Shown: positions 26,106-35,463, numbered from the stretch's first letter. The stretch: 64,000 nt of DNA from Falsiroseomonas ponticola (GCF_016805305.1 NZ_JAERQN010000003.1:186001-250000); one strand, 5' to 3'. Numbers and translations are program-made. The notes: generated from the letters alone by a model not told the origin.

Positions 26106-26936
26106 TCACGCCCCCGGCTGGCCGGCATTCGGGAAGAACAGCGGCTCCCCGTTGATCCTGTAGCCCGCGATCGCCGCCTGCCCGGCCGGGGAGACCAGCC
26201 AGTCGATGAAGCGCTGCCCGGCCTCCGCCTTCACATGCGGATGGCGCCGGGGGTTCACCAGCATGACGCCATACTGGTTGAACAGCCGCTCATCCCCCTC
26301 CGCCAGCACCCGCAGCGCCTGCCGGTTGCGGAAGGCGAGCCAGGTGCCGCGATCGGCCAGCACATAGGCGTTCTGCGCGGCGGCGGTGTTCAGCGCCGGC
26401 CCCATGCCCTGGCCCACCTCCCGGTACCAGGCGCCGCGCCCGCTGGCGGGGTCGATCCCCGCCTGCTGCCACAGCCGCAGCTCCGCCGCATGGGTGCCGC
26501 TGCGGTCGCCGCGACTGATGAAGACCGAACGGCTCCCCGCGATGCGGCGCAGCGCCTCCACCGAATCCCGCAGGCCATTCACGCGGGCGGGGTCACTGGC
26601 GGGGCCCAGGATGACGAAGTCGTTGAACATCACCGCCCGGCGCGGCCCGCCGAAGCCCTCCGCCACGAAGCGCTCCTCGGCCTCCCGGTCATGCACGAGG
26701 ACCACATCCGCATCGCCGCGCCGCCCCACATCCAGCGCCTGCCCGGTGCCCAGCGCCACCACGCGCACGCCGATGCCCGTCGCCTGGGTGAAGATCGGCA
26801 GGATGTGCCCGAACAGCCCGGACTGCTCCGTCGATGTGGTGGAGGACACCGTGATGGAGGGCGCCTGCGCCGCCGCCGGCAGCGCGATGGCCACGCCCAG
26901 CCCCATTCCCAGCAACAGCCTCCGGAACACCGGCAT
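26106..26936 (-). CDS. tupA: Tungstate-type ABC substrate-binding protein TupA
   Basis: 276 residues with a signal peptide (FRRLLLGMGLGVAIALPAAA). The mature start SITVSSTTSTEQSGLFGHIL contains the T-T-S oxyanion-binding motif of TupA. FISRGDRSGTHAAELRLW is the second conserved anion-contact segment. TupA binds tungstate with much higher affinity than molybdate. GGAG lies 8 bp before ATG 26936, deciding against the GTG at 26954 that would overlap tupC. Last gene of the order tupB-tupC-tupA. Confidence 0.93.
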   Translation of the reverse strand: MPVFRRLLLGMGLGVAIALPAAAQAPSITVSSTTSTEQSGLFGHILPIFTQATGIGVRVVALGTGQALDVGRRGDADVVLVHDREAEERFVAEGFGGPRRAVMFNDFVILGPASDPARVNGLRDSVEALRRIAGSRSVFISRGDRSGTHAAELRLWQQAGIDPASGRGAWYREVGQGMGPALNTAAAQNAYVLADRGTWLAFRNRQALRVLAEGDERLFNQYGVMLVNPRRHPHVKAEAGQRFIDWLVSPAGQAAIAGYRINGEPLFFPNAGQPGA

Positions 26937-26947
26937 CCCCCGTCTCC

Positions 26948-27643
26948 TCACCACAGCAGATCCCCACGCAGGAAGGCCGCGGCCTCCGCGCTCGGCGGCC
27001 GCTCGAAGAAATCCGGCGCGCGGCCCACCGCGTTCACCCGGCCCGCGACCAGCAGCACCACCTCCTCCGCCAGCCGCCTGGCCTGGCCGAGGTCATGCGT
27101 CGTCATCACCACCTTCGTCCCCTGGCCCGCGATGGCGGCGATGATCGCCTCCACCTGCCGCGTCGCCGCGGGGTCGAGGCTCGCCGTCGGCTCGTCCAGG
27201 AACAGCACCGCCGGCCCCATCGCCCAGGCCCGCGCCAGCGCCAGGCGCTGCTGCTCCCCGCCCGAAAGCCTGCGCGCCGGCCGCGCCGCCAGCGCCGCCA
27301 GCCCCACCCGTTCCAGCGCCGCCATGGCGCGGCCGGGATCCAGCCCCGCGAGCCGCAGCGGATATTCCGCATTGGCCAGCACCGATCGCCGCAGCATCAC
27401 CGGCCGCTGGAACACCATCGCCTGGCGTCGCCGCGCCGCCTCCTCCGGCAGCGCCCAGCGCACCGCCCCGCCGGTCGGCCGCAGCAGCCCGTGCAGCAGC
27501 CGCAGCAGCACGGATTTGCCCGCGCCATTCGGCCCCACCACCAGCGTCGGCCCGCCCGCGCGCAGGGTCAGGTCGATGCCGTGGATGATGCCGACATCCC
27601 CGGCCGCGAAGCGCAGCCCCTCCGCCACCATCGGCAGGATCAT
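26948..27643 (-). CDS. tupC: Tungstate ABC transporter ATP-binding protein TupC
   Basis: 231 residues. Walker A GPNGAGKSVLL, signature LSGGEQQRLALARAW, Walker B VLFLDEPTASLD and the H-loop MTTHDLGQARR are present. It drives TupB-mediated import. ATG 27643 overlaps the permease stop (ATGA, 27640-27643). The frame stays open upstream only as unlikely low-complexity sequence. Confidence 0.94.
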   Translation of the reverse strand: MILPMVAEGLRFAAGDVGIIHGIDLTLRAGGPTLVVGPNGAGKSVLLRLLHGLLRPTGGAVRWALPEEAARRRQAMVFQRPVMLRRSVLANAEYPLRLAGLDPGRAMAALERVGLAALAARPARRLSGGEQQRLALARAWAMGPAVLFLDEPTASLDPAATRQVEAIIAAIAGQGTKVVMTTHDLGQARRLAEEVVLLVAGRVNAVGRAPDFFERPPSAEAAAFLRGDLLW

Positions 27644-28344
27644 GCGCCGCGCCTCGCCGCCAGCTCCCGCAGCCCCTGCGCCAGCGCGTTCACGCCCAGC
27701 ACGATGGCCATCAGCACCACGCCCAGCGCCAGCGCCAGCGGCAGGTCGCCCTTGGAGGTCTCGAGCGCGATCGCGGTCGTCATCACCCGCGTGAAGCCCT
27801 CGATGTTGCCGCCCACCACCATGACGGCGCCGACCTCGGCGCTCGCCCGCCCGAAGCCCGCCAGCAGCACGGTCAGCAGCAGGAAGCGCCCGTCCCACAG
27901 CAGCGTCGGCACGGCGCGCCACCCCCCGGCGCCGAAGCTCCGCAGCTGCTCGGCATATTCCTCCCACAGCGCCTCCAGCACCTGCCGGCTCAGCGCCGCC
28001 AGGATGGGCGCGATCAGCACCGCCTGCGCGATCACCATCGCCGCCGGCGTGAACAGCAGGCCGAAGGACCCGAAGGGCCCGCTGCGGGACAGCGCCAGGT
28101 AGATCAGCAGCCCCGCCACCACCGGCGGCAGCCCCATCAGCGCGTTCAGCGCCACCACCAGCGCCCGCCGCCCGGGGAAGCGCGCCACCGCCAGCAGCGC
28201 GCCCAGCGGCAGCCCCACCAGCGCCGCGATCGCCACCGCCGTCAGCGAGACGCGCAGCGACAGCCCCACGATCCGCGCCAGCCCGTCATCCCCCGACAGG
28301 ATCAGCCCGAGGGCGAGCGTGAAGGCGGATCCGATATCCTGCAT
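27640..28344 (-). CDS. tupB: Tungstate ABC transporter permease TupB
   Basis: 234 residues with five to six transmembrane helices and the EAA-like loop LRSFGAGGWRAVPTLLWDG (typical EAA---G---I). MGLPPVVAGLLIYLALSRSGPFG and VGAVMVVGGNIEGFTRVMT match TupB permeases. It is encoded by the first gene of the operon, with 92 bp to the divergent regulator. A 14-bp perfect palindrome in that gap is a possible operator. Confidence 0.93.
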   Translation of the reverse strand: MQDIGSAFTLALGLILSGDDGLARIVGLSLRVSLTAVAIAALVGLPLGALLAVARFPGRRALVVALNALMGLPPVVAGLLIYLALSRSGPFGSFGLLFTPAAMVIAQAVLIAPILAALSRQVLEALWEEYAEQLRSFGAGGWRAVPTLLWDGRFLLLTVLLAGFGRASAEVGAVMVVGGNIEGFTRVMTTAIALETSKGDLPLALALGVVLMAIVLGVNALAQGLRELAARRGA

Positions 28345-28394
28345 GCGGCCCCAGGTAGGGCCGGCATCTGGCGGCGTCCATCACGCATCGCTAC

Positions 28395-28408
28395 GGTGCC
28401 GCGGCACC
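28395..28408. promoter_or_regulatory. Palindrome in the tup regulatory gap
   Basis: GGTGCCGCGGCACC is a perfect 14-bp palindrome in the 92-bp space between the tupB start (28344) and the regulator start (28437). Its position suits a binding site for the divergent HTH protein; the sequence alone is not proof. Confidence 0.4.
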
Positions 28409-28436
28409 ATCTGCCTATGCCTGCCGGATTCTGCCG

Positions 28437-29330
28437 ATGCCCGCCCGCGCCACCCCGCCCGACATCATGACGCTGAAGGAAGCCGCCGCCTGGCTGCGCC
28501 TGTCGGAGCGTGCGCTCTACGACCTCGCCCGCCAGCGCCGCCTGCCCGCGGCCCAGCTGGGCGGGAAGTGGCTCTTCCCCCGCACCGCCCTCTCCCTCTG
28601 GCTCACCCGCCAGGCGGAGGCACCGGACCATCGCCTGGCGCCGCCCCCCATCCTGGCCGGCAGCCATGACCCGCTGCTGGATTGGGCGGTGCGGCAATCC
28701 GGCTGCGGCCTCGCCCTGCGGGCGGGCGGCAGCCTGGACGGGCTGGTGGCGCTGGCCGCCCGCCAGGCCTGCGCCGCGGCGGTGCATGTGCCGGACCCCG
28801 ATACCGGCGGCTTCAACGAAACCGCGACGCGGGCGGAGGTGCCGGGCGATTCCGTCATCGGCCTGGTCTGGGCCTGGCGCGAACAGGGGCTGATCCTGCC
28901 CGCCGGCAACCCGCAGAACCTCTCCACCATCGCGGACCTCGCGCGCCCCGGCATCACCGTCGCCGGCCGCCAGGCCCGCGCCGGCAGCCACCTGCTGCTG
29001 GTGCATCTGCTCAGCGAGGCCGGGCTGCGCCTCGATGCGCTGCGCTTCCTCCCCGCCCCCTCCGCGACCGAGGACGAGGTCGCCGCCGCGGTGGCGGAAG
29101 GCCGCGCCGCCGCCGGCTTCGGCATCCGGGCGGAGGCGATGCTGCGCGGCCTGCACTTCGTGCCGCTGGTGCGCGAACGCTTCGACCTGGTGGCGCGCCC
29201 GCGGGACTGGTTCGACCCGCCGCTGCAGCGCCTGATGGAGTTCGCCCGCGGCGCGGCCTTCCGGGACCGCGCCGCGCGCCTCGGCGGCTATGACATCGGC
29301 GCCACCGGCAGCGTCGGCTTCGCGCTGTAG
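28437..29330 (+). CDS. HTH transcriptional regulator with PBP-like (substrate-binding) domain
   Basis: 297 residues. The N-terminal excisionase/MerR-type helix-turn-helix (MTLKEAAAWLRLSERALYD) is followed by a periplasmic-binding-protein-like domain, with VIGLVWAWREQGLILPAGNPQ and the typical ARAGSHLLLVHLL segment. This HTH plus PBP_like architecture is common in molybdate- and tungstate-responsive regulators. It is divergent from tupBCA, so it most likely senses the anion and controls the operon. An internal ATG at 28467 could also serve as start. Confidence 0.88.
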   Translation: MPARATPPDIMTLKEAAAWLRLSERALYDLARQRRLPAAQLGGKWLFPRTALSLWLTRQAEAPDHRLAPPPILAGSHDPLLDWAVRQSGCGLALRAGGSLDGLVALAARQACAAAVHVPDPDTGGFNETATRAEVPGDSVIGLVWAWREQGLILPAGNPQNLSTIADLARPGITVAGRQARAGSHLLLVHLLSEAGLRLDALRFLPAPSATEDEVAAAVAEGRAAAGFGIRAEAMLRGLHFVPLVRERFDLVARPRDWFDPPLQRLMEFARGAAFRDRAARLGGYDIGATGSVGFAL

Positions 29331-29336
29331 GCCGCG

Positions 29337-30893
29337 CTACGCGGCGCCGCGGCCGGGGCGGCGCCGCGGGTCATTCGCCGCGCTGTCCTGGTCCACATCC
29401 ACCTCCGTCCGGCGCACCGTGTCGCGGATGGTCTCGGTGTGCTCGGTCGCGTCCTTGCTCACCACCACCTCGCCGGTCACGCGCACCTCCTTGCCGACCA
29501 CGGCCTCCTCGACGCTCTCCTCGGCCTCGATGGTGCGGTCCTGGAACAAGCCTGCCTCTTCCGCCGTGGCCGGGCGGTCCAGCGGCCGCTGCTCGACATG
29601 CACGCGCTCCTCGCGCAGCCGAACCTGTTCCTCCACCGGGGTCTCGACGACGTAGCTGCGCACGCGCACGCGGCCGGCATGGGCCTCCCGCTTGCCGACG
29701 CGCAGCCGCTCCTCCGCCAGCTTCACCCGCTCCTCCTCCGCGCCGCCGGGCAGGGCGGTCGCGCCATCCTGGTCCGTGCGCGCCATGGCGCCGGCGCTGG
29801 CCGGCGTGCCGGTGGTGCTGCCCATGCCCGCACCCATGCCCGCACCCATCCCGGGGCCTTCCCCGGCCTCCATGCCCGCCCCGGCGGAGCCGAGATTGGC
29901 GCCGCGCCGCCGCGGATCCGCCGCCGCGCCCGAGGTATCGGCCTGCGCCGCCAGGCCGCCGCTCAGCGGCGTCGTGCCGCTCAGGCTGGTGCCGCCCGCG
30001 GCGGAGCCGCTTGAAGAACCCGCGGCGGAGCCGCTTGAGGAACCCGCGGCGGAGCCGCCTGAAGCACCCGCACCCGCCGCCGATCCGCCGAGCCAGCCCG
30101 CGCCGCGCCACTCCTCCTCCCGCGTGTCGAGATCGACGGCGCCGCCGGCCTCCAGCATGTCCATCGCGCGGTCGAGCAGCCCTTCCGCCACCTCCGCCGA
30201 GACCACCACATGGCCGCGGCGCAGCCCCTCCCCATAGGTGCGGCGATCGTCATCCGGCACGAAGAGGTCGGCGATGGCGGCCAGGATGCCGCGATCCTCC
30301 TCTGTCGAAGGGCCAGAGGTGGCGCTGCCTGACGCGGCGCGGACCTGGACGTTCTGCGCGCCCAGCTGGCGCAGCTGCCCCGCGGCCTGGTCGGCCTCGG
30401 CGCGGCTGTCGAACATGGCGGTGATGGTGCGATCCATGAGGGTCTCTCCCGTGTTGTGGTCGTTGGTGGCGTCATCCGGCACCGGCGGGGGCAGGCGTTC
30501 CACCCGCGCCGCCTGCCGGCGCAGCGTCAGCGACACGCTCTCCGCCTCCTGCCGCTCCCGCAGCCGGATGCGCAGCTCCTCCGTCACCACCAGGCGGCGC
30601 GTGACGGTCACGCGTTCCTCCACGACGGGGATGACGAGGACATCGCCCTCGCGCCGCGTCGGCGGCGGGGATGCCACCTCGCGGTCGATCGGCACGCGCT
30701 CCACCGCCGCCTCCCGCACCAGGCGCTGCCAGGCGATCTCCTGCGCCTCCGCCGTGGTGGTGACGGCGACGCGCAGAAGGGCGGTGACGCGGCGGCGGCG
30801 GCGCAGGCGCGGCACCTCCGCCAGCAAGGGCAGGCGCATGGCGTCCCCGTTCTGCGGCAACGCCGGGCCGGCCTTGTGCGCGGGATCGTCCAT
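29337..30893 (-). CDS. General stress protein (DUF2382/YsnF-GSP17M, fused frame)
   Basis: A continuous 518-residue frame. Residues 1-152 hold a DUF2382-like segment (VIPVVEERVTVTRRLVVTEELRI). Residue 153 is an internal Met (30437) opening MDRTITAMFDSRAEADQAAG, the usual start of the GSP17M (YflT-like) domain, followed by a Ser/Gly linker and a second DUF2382 domain (VRLREERVHVEQRPLDRPAT). Related bacteria usually have two separate genes. Here no stop separates them, while an internal ribosome binding site remains. A sigma-EcfG-type promoter lies upstream. The exact role of these stress proteins is unknown. Confidence 0.85.
   Translation of the reverse strand: MDDPAHKAGPALPQNGDAMRLPLLAEVPRLRRRRRVTALLRVAVTTTAEAQEIAWQRLVREAAVERVPIDREVASPPPTRREGDVLVIPVVEERVTVTRRLVVTEELRIRLRERQEAESVSLTLRRQAARVERLPPPVPDDATNDHNTGETLMDRTITAMFDSRAEADQAAGQLRQLGAQNVQVRAASGSATSGPSTEEDRGILAAIADLFVPDDDRRTYGEGLRRGHVVVSAEVAEGLLDRAMDMLEAGGAVDLDTREEEWRGAGWLGGSAAGAGASGGSAAGSSSGSAAGSSSGSAAGGTSLSGTTPLSGGLAAQADTSGAAADPRRRGANLGSAGAGMEAGEGPGMGAGMGAGMGSTTGTPASAGAMARTDQDGATALPGGAEEERVKLAEERLRVGKREAHAGRVRVRSYVVETPVEEQVRLREERVHVEQRPLDRPATAEEAGLFQDRTIEAEESVEEAVVGKEVRVTGEVVVSKDATEHTETIRDTVRRTEVDVDQDSAANDPRRRPGRGAA
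30001..30072 (-). repeat. Three 24-bp tandem repeats in stress-protein linker
   Basis: Three near-identical 24-bp units (30001, 30025, 30049), each containing GCGGAGCCGC, encode a repeated Ser/Ala/Gly linker (GSAAGSSS). Units 1 and 2 differ by one base; unit 3 is slightly more diverged. Copy number may vary between strains. Confidence 0.8.
30435..30449 (-). promoter_or_regulatory. Internal ribosome binding site and start in the stress ORF
   Basis: On the reverse strand GGGAGAG precedes ATG 30437 by 6 bases, within the continuous frame. It could allow a shorter 366-residue GSP17M-DUF2382 protein to be made as well as the long form. Confidence 0.55.
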
Positions 30894-30933
30894 CCATCCT
30901 CCCTGGCCCGGCGTCGCGGCCCGGGATCTCCTC

Positions 30934-30958
30934 AACGGACCCGCCACCGCCCCGTTCC
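30934..30958 (-). promoter_or_regulatory. Sigma-EcfG-type general stress promoter
   Basis: Reading the reverse strand, GGAAC (30958-30954), exactly 16 bases, then CGTT (30937-30934), 41 bases before the stress-gene ATG. This is the alphaproteobacterial general stress sigma factor consensus (GGAAC-N16/17-CGTT) in the expected place before a stress protein. AGGGAGG precedes the ATG. Confidence 0.75.
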
Positions 30959-31089
30959 CGCCCCGGGCGCGGAACATCCCGTGGTGAGCGGCAGCCAAGC
31001 GGGCTTGCGGCTTCCGCCGGGCGATGCGTAACCTTCACGCCGCAACCATGCAGGCCGGGATAACGGCCGCATCAGGGCAGGAGGAACGG

Positions 31090-32451
31090 ATGGACCAGGG
31101 GATGACCCGGCGCGACATGCTGCGCGCCGGTGCAGGCGTGGCCGCGATCGCGGGCGGCACGGCACTCACCGCCCCGGCGGTGCATGCGCAGGCAACCACC
31201 ACCTTGCGCTGCGGCTTCTGGGACCACTGGGTCCCGGCGGGCAACGGCATCATGCGCGAGCTTTGCGCCGAATGGGGCCGCAACAACCGCGTGGACGTGC
31301 AGGTGGATTTCATCACCTCCGTCGGCAACCAGAACCTGCTGACCATCGCCGCCCAGGCGCAGGCCCGCAGCGGGCATGACATCCTGAGCTTCCCGACCTG
31401 GGAGCCATCGGCCCATGCCCGCCTGCTGGAACCGGTGGACGACATCGTCCAGCGCCTGATCGGCAAGTACGGCCCGATCAACCCGACGGCGGAATACCTC
31501 GCGAAGCGCGAAGGCGCCTGGCGCGCCATCCCCGCCGTTTCCGGCTCGCAGCACAAGCCCTCCCTCGCGCGCTTCGACCTGCTGCAGCAGCATGCGGGCC
31601 TCGATGTCCGCGCCATGTACCCGGCGGAGGACCGCACCGGCCCCGGCGTGGACCAGTGGAACTGGGCCACCTTCCTGACGGCGGCGGAGAAGTGCCACGC
31701 CGCCGGCTTCAGCTTCGGCCTGCCCATGGGCAGCTTCACCGATGCGGTGGACTGGGTCGGCGCCTTCTTCCGCAGCCACAACGCCAAGTTCATCGATGAG
31801 AACGGCCAGGTCACGGTGCGCCGCGACCCCGGCGTGCGCCAGGGCCTGGAATACCTGGTGCGCCTGGCCCGCTTCCTGCCCAACGATGTCTGGGCCTGGG
31901 ACGATGCCAGCAACAACCGCGCGCTGATCTCCGGCCGCTCCGCCCTGATCTTCAACCCGCCCTCCACCTGGGCGGTGGCGAAGCGCGATGCGCCGGCGGT
32001 GGCGGAGAAGTGCTGGACCTTCCCGATGCCGGCGGGCCCCGCGGGCCGCTTCACGCCGTACCTGCCCTATTTCTGGGGCATCTGGTCCTTCAGCCGGAAC
32101 AAGACGGCGGCCAAGGGCCTGCTGGAATTCCTCTCCGACCGCACCAGCGCGGACCGGCAGACCACCACCAGCAGCGGCTACGACATCCCGCCCTTCGGCA
32201 GCATGTCCAACTTCGACATCTGGCGCACCGAAGGCCCGCCCACGGGCGTGGTGTACAACTACCCGCTGAAGCCGCACCACCAGGCGCAGCAGTCCATCGC
32301 CTTCGCCCCGGCGCCGGCGGAAATCGCCGTGCAGGCCTACAACCAGGCGATCAACACCAAGCTGGTGGCCCGCGTCGCGCAGGGCGGCGAGACGATCGAC
32401 CAGGCCCTGACCTGGGCGGAGCGCGAGCTGCGCAACTTCGCGCGCGGCTGA
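31090..32451 (+). CDS. ABC transporter extracellular solute-binding protein (family 1)
   Basis: 453 residues. A Tat signal begins MTRRDMLRAGAGVAAIAGG and cleaves near AVHAQA. The mature protein is a family 1 (carbohydrate-type) binding protein with FGLPMGSFTDAVDWVGAFF and PYFWGIWSFSRNKTAAKGLL. AGGAGGA precedes ATG 31090. Followed by two permeases and an UgpC-type ATPase, all plus strand. The ligand (sugar, glycerol phosphate or other polyol) cannot be read from the sequence. Divergent from the stress gene. Confidence 0.93.
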   Translation: MDQGMTRRDMLRAGAGVAAIAGGTALTAPAVHAQATTTLRCGFWDHWVPAGNGIMRELCAEWGRNNRVDVQVDFITSVGNQNLLTIAAQAQARSGHDILSFPTWEPSAHARLLEPVDDIVQRLIGKYGPINPTAEYLAKREGAWRAIPAVSGSQHKPSLARFDLLQQHAGLDVRAMYPAEDRTGPGVDQWNWATFLTAAEKCHAAGFSFGLPMGSFTDAVDWVGAFFRSHNAKFIDENGQVTVRRDPGVRQGLEYLVRLARFLPNDVWAWDDASNNRALISGRSALIFNPPSTWAVAKRDAPAVAEKCWTFPMPAGPAGRFTPYLPYFWGIWSFSRNKTAAKGLLEFLSDRTSADRQTTTSSGYDIPPFGSMSNFDIWRTEGPPTGVVYNYPLKPHHQAQQSIAFAPAPAEIAVQAYNQAINTKLVARVAQGGETIDQALTWAERELRNFARG

Positions 32452-32527
32452 GCCGAACGGGACGGGGGCGGGGGCCGCAAGGCTTCCCGCCCTTTCCGCA
32501 TCCATCGCGTGACAGGGGAGCATCCGC

Positions 32528-33457
32528 ATGTCGGCCAGCGGCACCGCCATCACCGCGGGACGCAGCGAGGGGGTCTCCTCCCTCCAGCGCTTCACGCGAC
32601 GGCGTTCCACCATCGCCTTCCTGATGACGCTGCCGCTGATCGCGGTGATCGGCGGGCTGGTCGCCTATCCCGCGGCCTATGCCATGTACCTCTCCACCCT
32701 GAACCGGCGGATGACCGCCTTCATCGGGCTGGAGCAGTTCGCGGTGCTGCTGGATACCGACACCTTCTGGATGGTGATCGCGCAGAGCTGCATCTTCGCC
32801 ATCTCCGCCGTCTTCCTGAAGGCGCTGATCGGCTTCTGGCTGGCGCATATGCTGCACGACATCCCGGCCAAGGGGCAGCGCAAGTGGCGCGGCATGCTCC
32901 TCGTGCCCTGGGTCATCCCGCCGGCGCTCTCCACGCTCGGCTGGTGGTGGATGTTCGACCCCAGCTATTCCTCCATCAACTACCTGCTGAACGTCTTCGC
33001 CGTGCCCTCGGTCCCCTGGCTGGGCGAGCCCTGGTGGGCGCGCACCTCCGTCATCATCGTGAATGTCTGGTACGGCGCGCCCTTCTTCATGATCATGTAT
33101 CTGGCCGCGCTGAAATCGGTGCCGGAGCAGCTGTACGAAGCGGCCGCCATCGATGGCGCCACCGGCTTCCAGCGCCTGCGCTACGTGACGCTGCCCATGA
33201 TGCGCAACATCATCAGCATCACCGTGCTGTTCAGCCTGATCGTCACCTTCGCCAATTACGACATCGTCCGGGTCCTGACGAATGGCGGGCCGCGGGACCT
33301 GACGCATGTCTTCGCGACCTATGCCTTCCAGGTCGGCATCCTGTCCGGCAACGTGCCGCGCGGCGCCGCCGTCTCGCTCTTCATGTTCCCGCTGCTGGCG
33401 ATCTTCGCCTTCTTCGTGCTGCGCGGCGTGACCCGCCGGAACAAGGAGGAATCGTGA
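32528..33457 (+). CDS. Carbohydrate ABC transporter permease (MalF/UgpA type)
   Basis: 309 residues with six transmembrane helices. The EAA loop is EAAAIDGATGFQRLRYVTLP, matching the consensus EAAxxDGAxxxxxxxxIxLP. GGACATGTAT-type start regions are absent; the ATG follows GGGGAG. The permease pairs with the second permease gene, whose ATG begins 1 bp after this stop. Confidence 0.95.
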   Translation: MSASGTAITAGRSEGVSSLQRFTRRRSTIAFLMTLPLIAVIGGLVAYPAAYAMYLSTLNRRMTAFIGLEQFAVLLDTDTFWMVIAQSCIFAISAVFLKALIGFWLAHMLHDIPAKGQRKWRGMLLVPWVIPPALSTLGWWWMFDPSYSSINYLLNVFAVPSVPWLGEPWWARTSVIIVNVWYGAPFFMIMYLAALKSVPEQLYEAAAIDGATGFQRLRYVTLPMMRNIISITVLFSLIVTFANYDIVRVLTNGGPRDLTHVFATYAFQVGILSGNVPRGAAVSLFMFPLLAIFAFFVLRGVTRRNKEES

Positions 33458-33458
33458 G

Positions 33459-34355
33459 ATGAGCGCGACCGGTGCCACCCGCGACCTGCCCGGCATCTAC
33501 CACAAGGCGGGCAGCCTTTCGTCGGAGCGCCGCTGGGCGCTCTGGACCGCCTATATCTCCCTGATCTTCGCCGCCATCATCTTCCTGGCGCCGCCCGTCT
33601 ACATGTTCATCACCAGCCTGAAGACGAGCGCGGAGGTCGCCAATCTCCAGGGCAATCCCTGGCTGGTGCGCAACCCGACGCTGGAGAACTACACGGCGAT
33701 CCTGACCAACCCGACCTTCCTCACCTTCTTCTGGAACAGCGCCAAGATCACCGTGATGGTGGTGCTGATCACCATGGTCATCAGCACGCTCGCCGCCTTC
33801 GCGCTGGCGCGCATGCGCTTCTGGGGCAGCCAGGCGCTGGCGACCGGCGTCTTCCTGACCTACCTGATCCCGGAGACGCTGCTCTTCATCCCGCTCTACC
33901 AGATCGTGGGCGGGCTCGGGCTGCTCAACTCCTCCTGGGGCCTGGTGGTGGTCTATCCGACACTCACGGTGCCCTTCTGCACCTGGATCATGATCGGCTA
34001 CTTCGCCTCCATCCCGAAGGAGCTGGACGAGGCCGCGCTGATCGATGGCGCGAGCTGGTCGCAGATGCTGCTGAAGATCTTCATCCCCGTGGCCATGCCC
34101 GGGATCATCGCGGCGACGATCTTCGCCTTCACCGTCAGCTGGGCCGCCTTCGTCTATCCCACCGCCTTCGTGACCACGCCGGATGAGATGCCGCTGACCA
34201 TCGGCGTCGTCTCCCAGCTCGTCCGCGCGGACACCTTCGCCTGGGGGCAGATCATGGCCGGGGCCTTGCTGGCGGCGCTGCCGCCGGTGATCGTCTATGC
34301 GTTCCTGATGGATTACTACATCGCCGGCCTGACCGCCGGCGCGACAAAGGGCTGA
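33459..34355 (+). CDS. Carbohydrate ABC transporter permease (MalG/UgpE type)
   Basis: 298 residues with six transmembrane helices and the EAA motif [20 protein letters not shown]. Forms a heterodimer with the preceding permease. AAGGAGGAAT ends the upstream gene and acts as its ribosome binding site. The ATP-binding gene begins 7 bp after its stop. Confidence 0.95.
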   Translation: MSATGATRDLPGIYHKAGSLSSERRWALWTAYISLIFAAIIFLAPPVYMFITSLKTSAEVANLQGNPWLVRNPTLENYTAILTNPTFLTFFWNSAKITVMVVLITMVISTLAAFALARMRFWGSQALATGVFLTYLIPETLLFIPLYQIVGGLGLLNSSWGLVVVYPTLTVPFCTWIMIGYFASIPKELDEAALIDGASWSQMLLKIFIPVAMPGIIAATIFAFTVSWAAFVYPTAFVTTPDEMPLTIGVVSQLVRADTFAWGQIMAGALLAALPPVIVYAFLMDYYIAGLTAGATKG

Positions 34356-34362
34356 GAACCAG

Positions 34363-35463
34363 ATGGCACAGGTTTCCATCCGCAAGGTCGTGAAGGCCTA
34401 TGAAGGCGGCGTGCAGGCGGTGAAGGGCATCGACCTGGAGATCGCCGACCATGAATTCGTGGTCCTGGTCGGCCCGTCCGGCTGCGGGAAGTCCACCACA
34501 CTCCGCATGATCGCGGGGCTGGAGGAGATCACGGGCGGGGAGATCGCCATCGGCGGCACCGTCGTCAACGACATCCCGCCGCGCGACCGCGACATCGCCA
34601 TGGTGTTCCAGAACTACGCGCTCTACCCGCATATGTCGGTCTACGAGAACATGGCCTTCGGCCTGACGCTCCGGAAATTCCCGAAGGAGGAGATCAAGCG
34701 CCGGGTGGAGAATGCGGCCCGCATCCTCGACATCACGCCGCTCTTGGACCGCAAGCCGAAGGCGCTGTCCGGCGGCCAGCGCCAGCGCGTCGCCATGGGC
34801 CGCGCCATCGTGCGCGACCCGAAGGTCTTCCTCTTCGACGAACCGCTCTCCAACCTCGACGCCAAGCTGCGCGTGCAGATGCGGACCGAGATCAAGAAGG
34901 TCCACCAGACCGTCAAGACCACCACCGTCTACGTCACCCACGACCAGGTGGAGGCGATGACGCTGGCGGACCGCGTCGTCGTCATGAACCACGGCATCAT
35001 CGAGCAGGTGGGCCCCCCGCAGGAACTCTACCACCACCCGAAGACGCGCTTCGTCGCCGGCTTCATCGGCAGCCCCGCCATGAACTTCATCCCCGCGCGC
35101 GTCGAGAACGGATCCGGCGCGCTGCGCGTGCAACTCCCCAACGGCATCACCGTCCCCGTCCCCGAATCCCGCACCGCCCGCTACCAGGCCGCCGCGGGGC
35201 GTGAGGTGCTGTTCGGCATCCGCCCGGAACACCTGACGGAGGTGAAGAACCTCGACCGCGACAACATCGCGGTGTTCGAACTGACGCCCGAGGTGATCGA
35301 GCCCATGGGCATGGAGACGCTGGTGCATCTCTGGCTGCAAGGCGCCGAGGTCTGCTGCCGCATCGACCCGACGACCCCGGCGGAACCCGGCCGCCCCATG
35401 CAATTCGCCGCCGACCTCAACCACATGCACCTGATCGATCCCGAGAGCGGGAAGGTCCTCTAG
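34363..35463 (+). CDS. ABC transporter ATP-binding protein (UgpC/MsmK type)
   Basis: 366 residues. Walker [11 protein letters not shown], signature [14 protein letters not shown], Walker [13 protein letters not shown] and H-loop [10 protein letters not shown] are present. They are followed by a C-terminal TOBE/OB regulatory domain ([11 protein letters not shown] ... DLNHMHLID). Powers the importer encoded just upstream. Confidence 0.96.
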   Translation: MAQVSIRKVVKAYEGGVQAVKGIDLEIADHEFVVLVGPSGCGKSTTLRMIAGLEEITGGEIAIGGTVVNDIPPRDRDIAMVFQNYALYPHMSVYENMAFGLTLRKFPKEEIKRRVENAARILDITPLLDRKPKALSGGQRQRVAMGRAIVRDPKVFLFDEPLSNLDAKLRVQMRTEIKKVHQTVKTTTVYVTHDQVEAMTLADRVVVMNHGIIEQVGPPQELYHHPKTRFVAGFIGSPAMNFIPARVENGSGALRVQLPNGITVPVPESRTARYQAAAGREVLFGIRPEHLTEVKNLDRDNIAVFELTPEVIEPMGMETLVHLWLQGAEVCCRIDPTTPAEPGRPMQFAADLNHMHLIDPESGKVL

